From Archivesica marissinica (taxonomy: Eukaryota > Mollusca > Bivalvia > Venerida > Vesicomyidae), in contig CM026397.1 of the NCBI GenBank assembly GCA_014843695.1, positions 50,553,463 through 50,617,462 of the forward strand: DNA of 64,000 bases, given 5' to 3'. Shown piece by piece: positions 63,930 to 64,000 of the stretch (the stretch's first letter is position 1; every line of letters starts with the position of its first letter). A program made the translations under genes and the position numbers. The notes under the pieces are model-generated. The model saw only the letters and a program-made list of their open reading frames with translations. It was not told the DNA's origin and made no database searches.

Positions 63930-64000
63930 AAAACGACACTACATCAGAGAAAACGACACTACATCAGAAGCGCACTATCAGAGAGAGAAAGCGACACTAC
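63930..64000. repeat. Start of another tandem repeat at the window edge
   Basis: AACGACACTACATCAGA occurs twice and GCGACACTAC begins a third form at the last base; the array probably continues beyond the window. Confidence 0.65.

Overview
This window is eukaryotic nuclear DNA, most likely from a mollusc and probably a bivalve; I cannot name the species. The grounds are AT-rich DNA, split genes with GT..AG introns, many tRNA-derived SINEs, MITEs and decayed LINEs, more than twenty different tandem arrays, and gene families typical of bivalves (intronless peptide-type GPCR, multi-EGF receptor with a lectin-like domain, small Reeler protein, divergent Rho-like GTPase). There is no bacterial-style operon, CRISPR array or convincing stand-alone tRNA or rRNA gene.

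Four genes can be read from the sequence. (1) 831-1880, plus: an intronless class A GPCR of 349 aa. (2) 25461-28432, minus: three internal exons of an atypical Rho/Rac-like small GTPase; the first and last exons were not found. (3) 31592-47421, plus: a complete 12-exon gene for a 588-aa type I membrane receptor (signal peptide, EGF, galactose-binding/F-lectin-like domain, seven more EGF modules, TM, short tail). All its introns are phase 1 and the exons sum to 589 codons. (4) 52770-61848, plus: a complete 4-exon gene for a 242-aa secreted or GPI-anchored Reeler-domain protein. Exons of genes 2-4 were assembled by eye from domain similarity, splice consensus and phase agreement.

Layout: 1-2.5 kb GPCR; 2.5-12 kb interspersed repeats and broken LINEs (one split by a piggyBac-like MITE); 12-16.5 kb a cluster of SINEs; 16.6-25.5 kb mostly minisatellites; 25.5-29 kb GTPase gene and scraps; 29.4-29.8 kb compound microsatellite; 31.6-47.4 kb receptor gene with repeat-packed introns; 48-52.5 kb repeats; 52.8-61.8 kb Reeler gene; 62-64 kb minisatellites.

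The most unusual signal is that two unrelated genes have a minisatellite starting exactly at a 5' splice site. In the Reeler gene about 34 copies of a 35-bp unit each look like a complete mini-intron (GTAAGC ... polypyrimidine ... ACAG). In the GTPase gene a 65-bp unit repeats the donor GTAAGT nine times, and the same gene also has a duplicated 3' splice site. The genes do not form an obvious pathway; three of the four proteins are surface or secreted (receptor, lectin-like receptor, Reeler protein).
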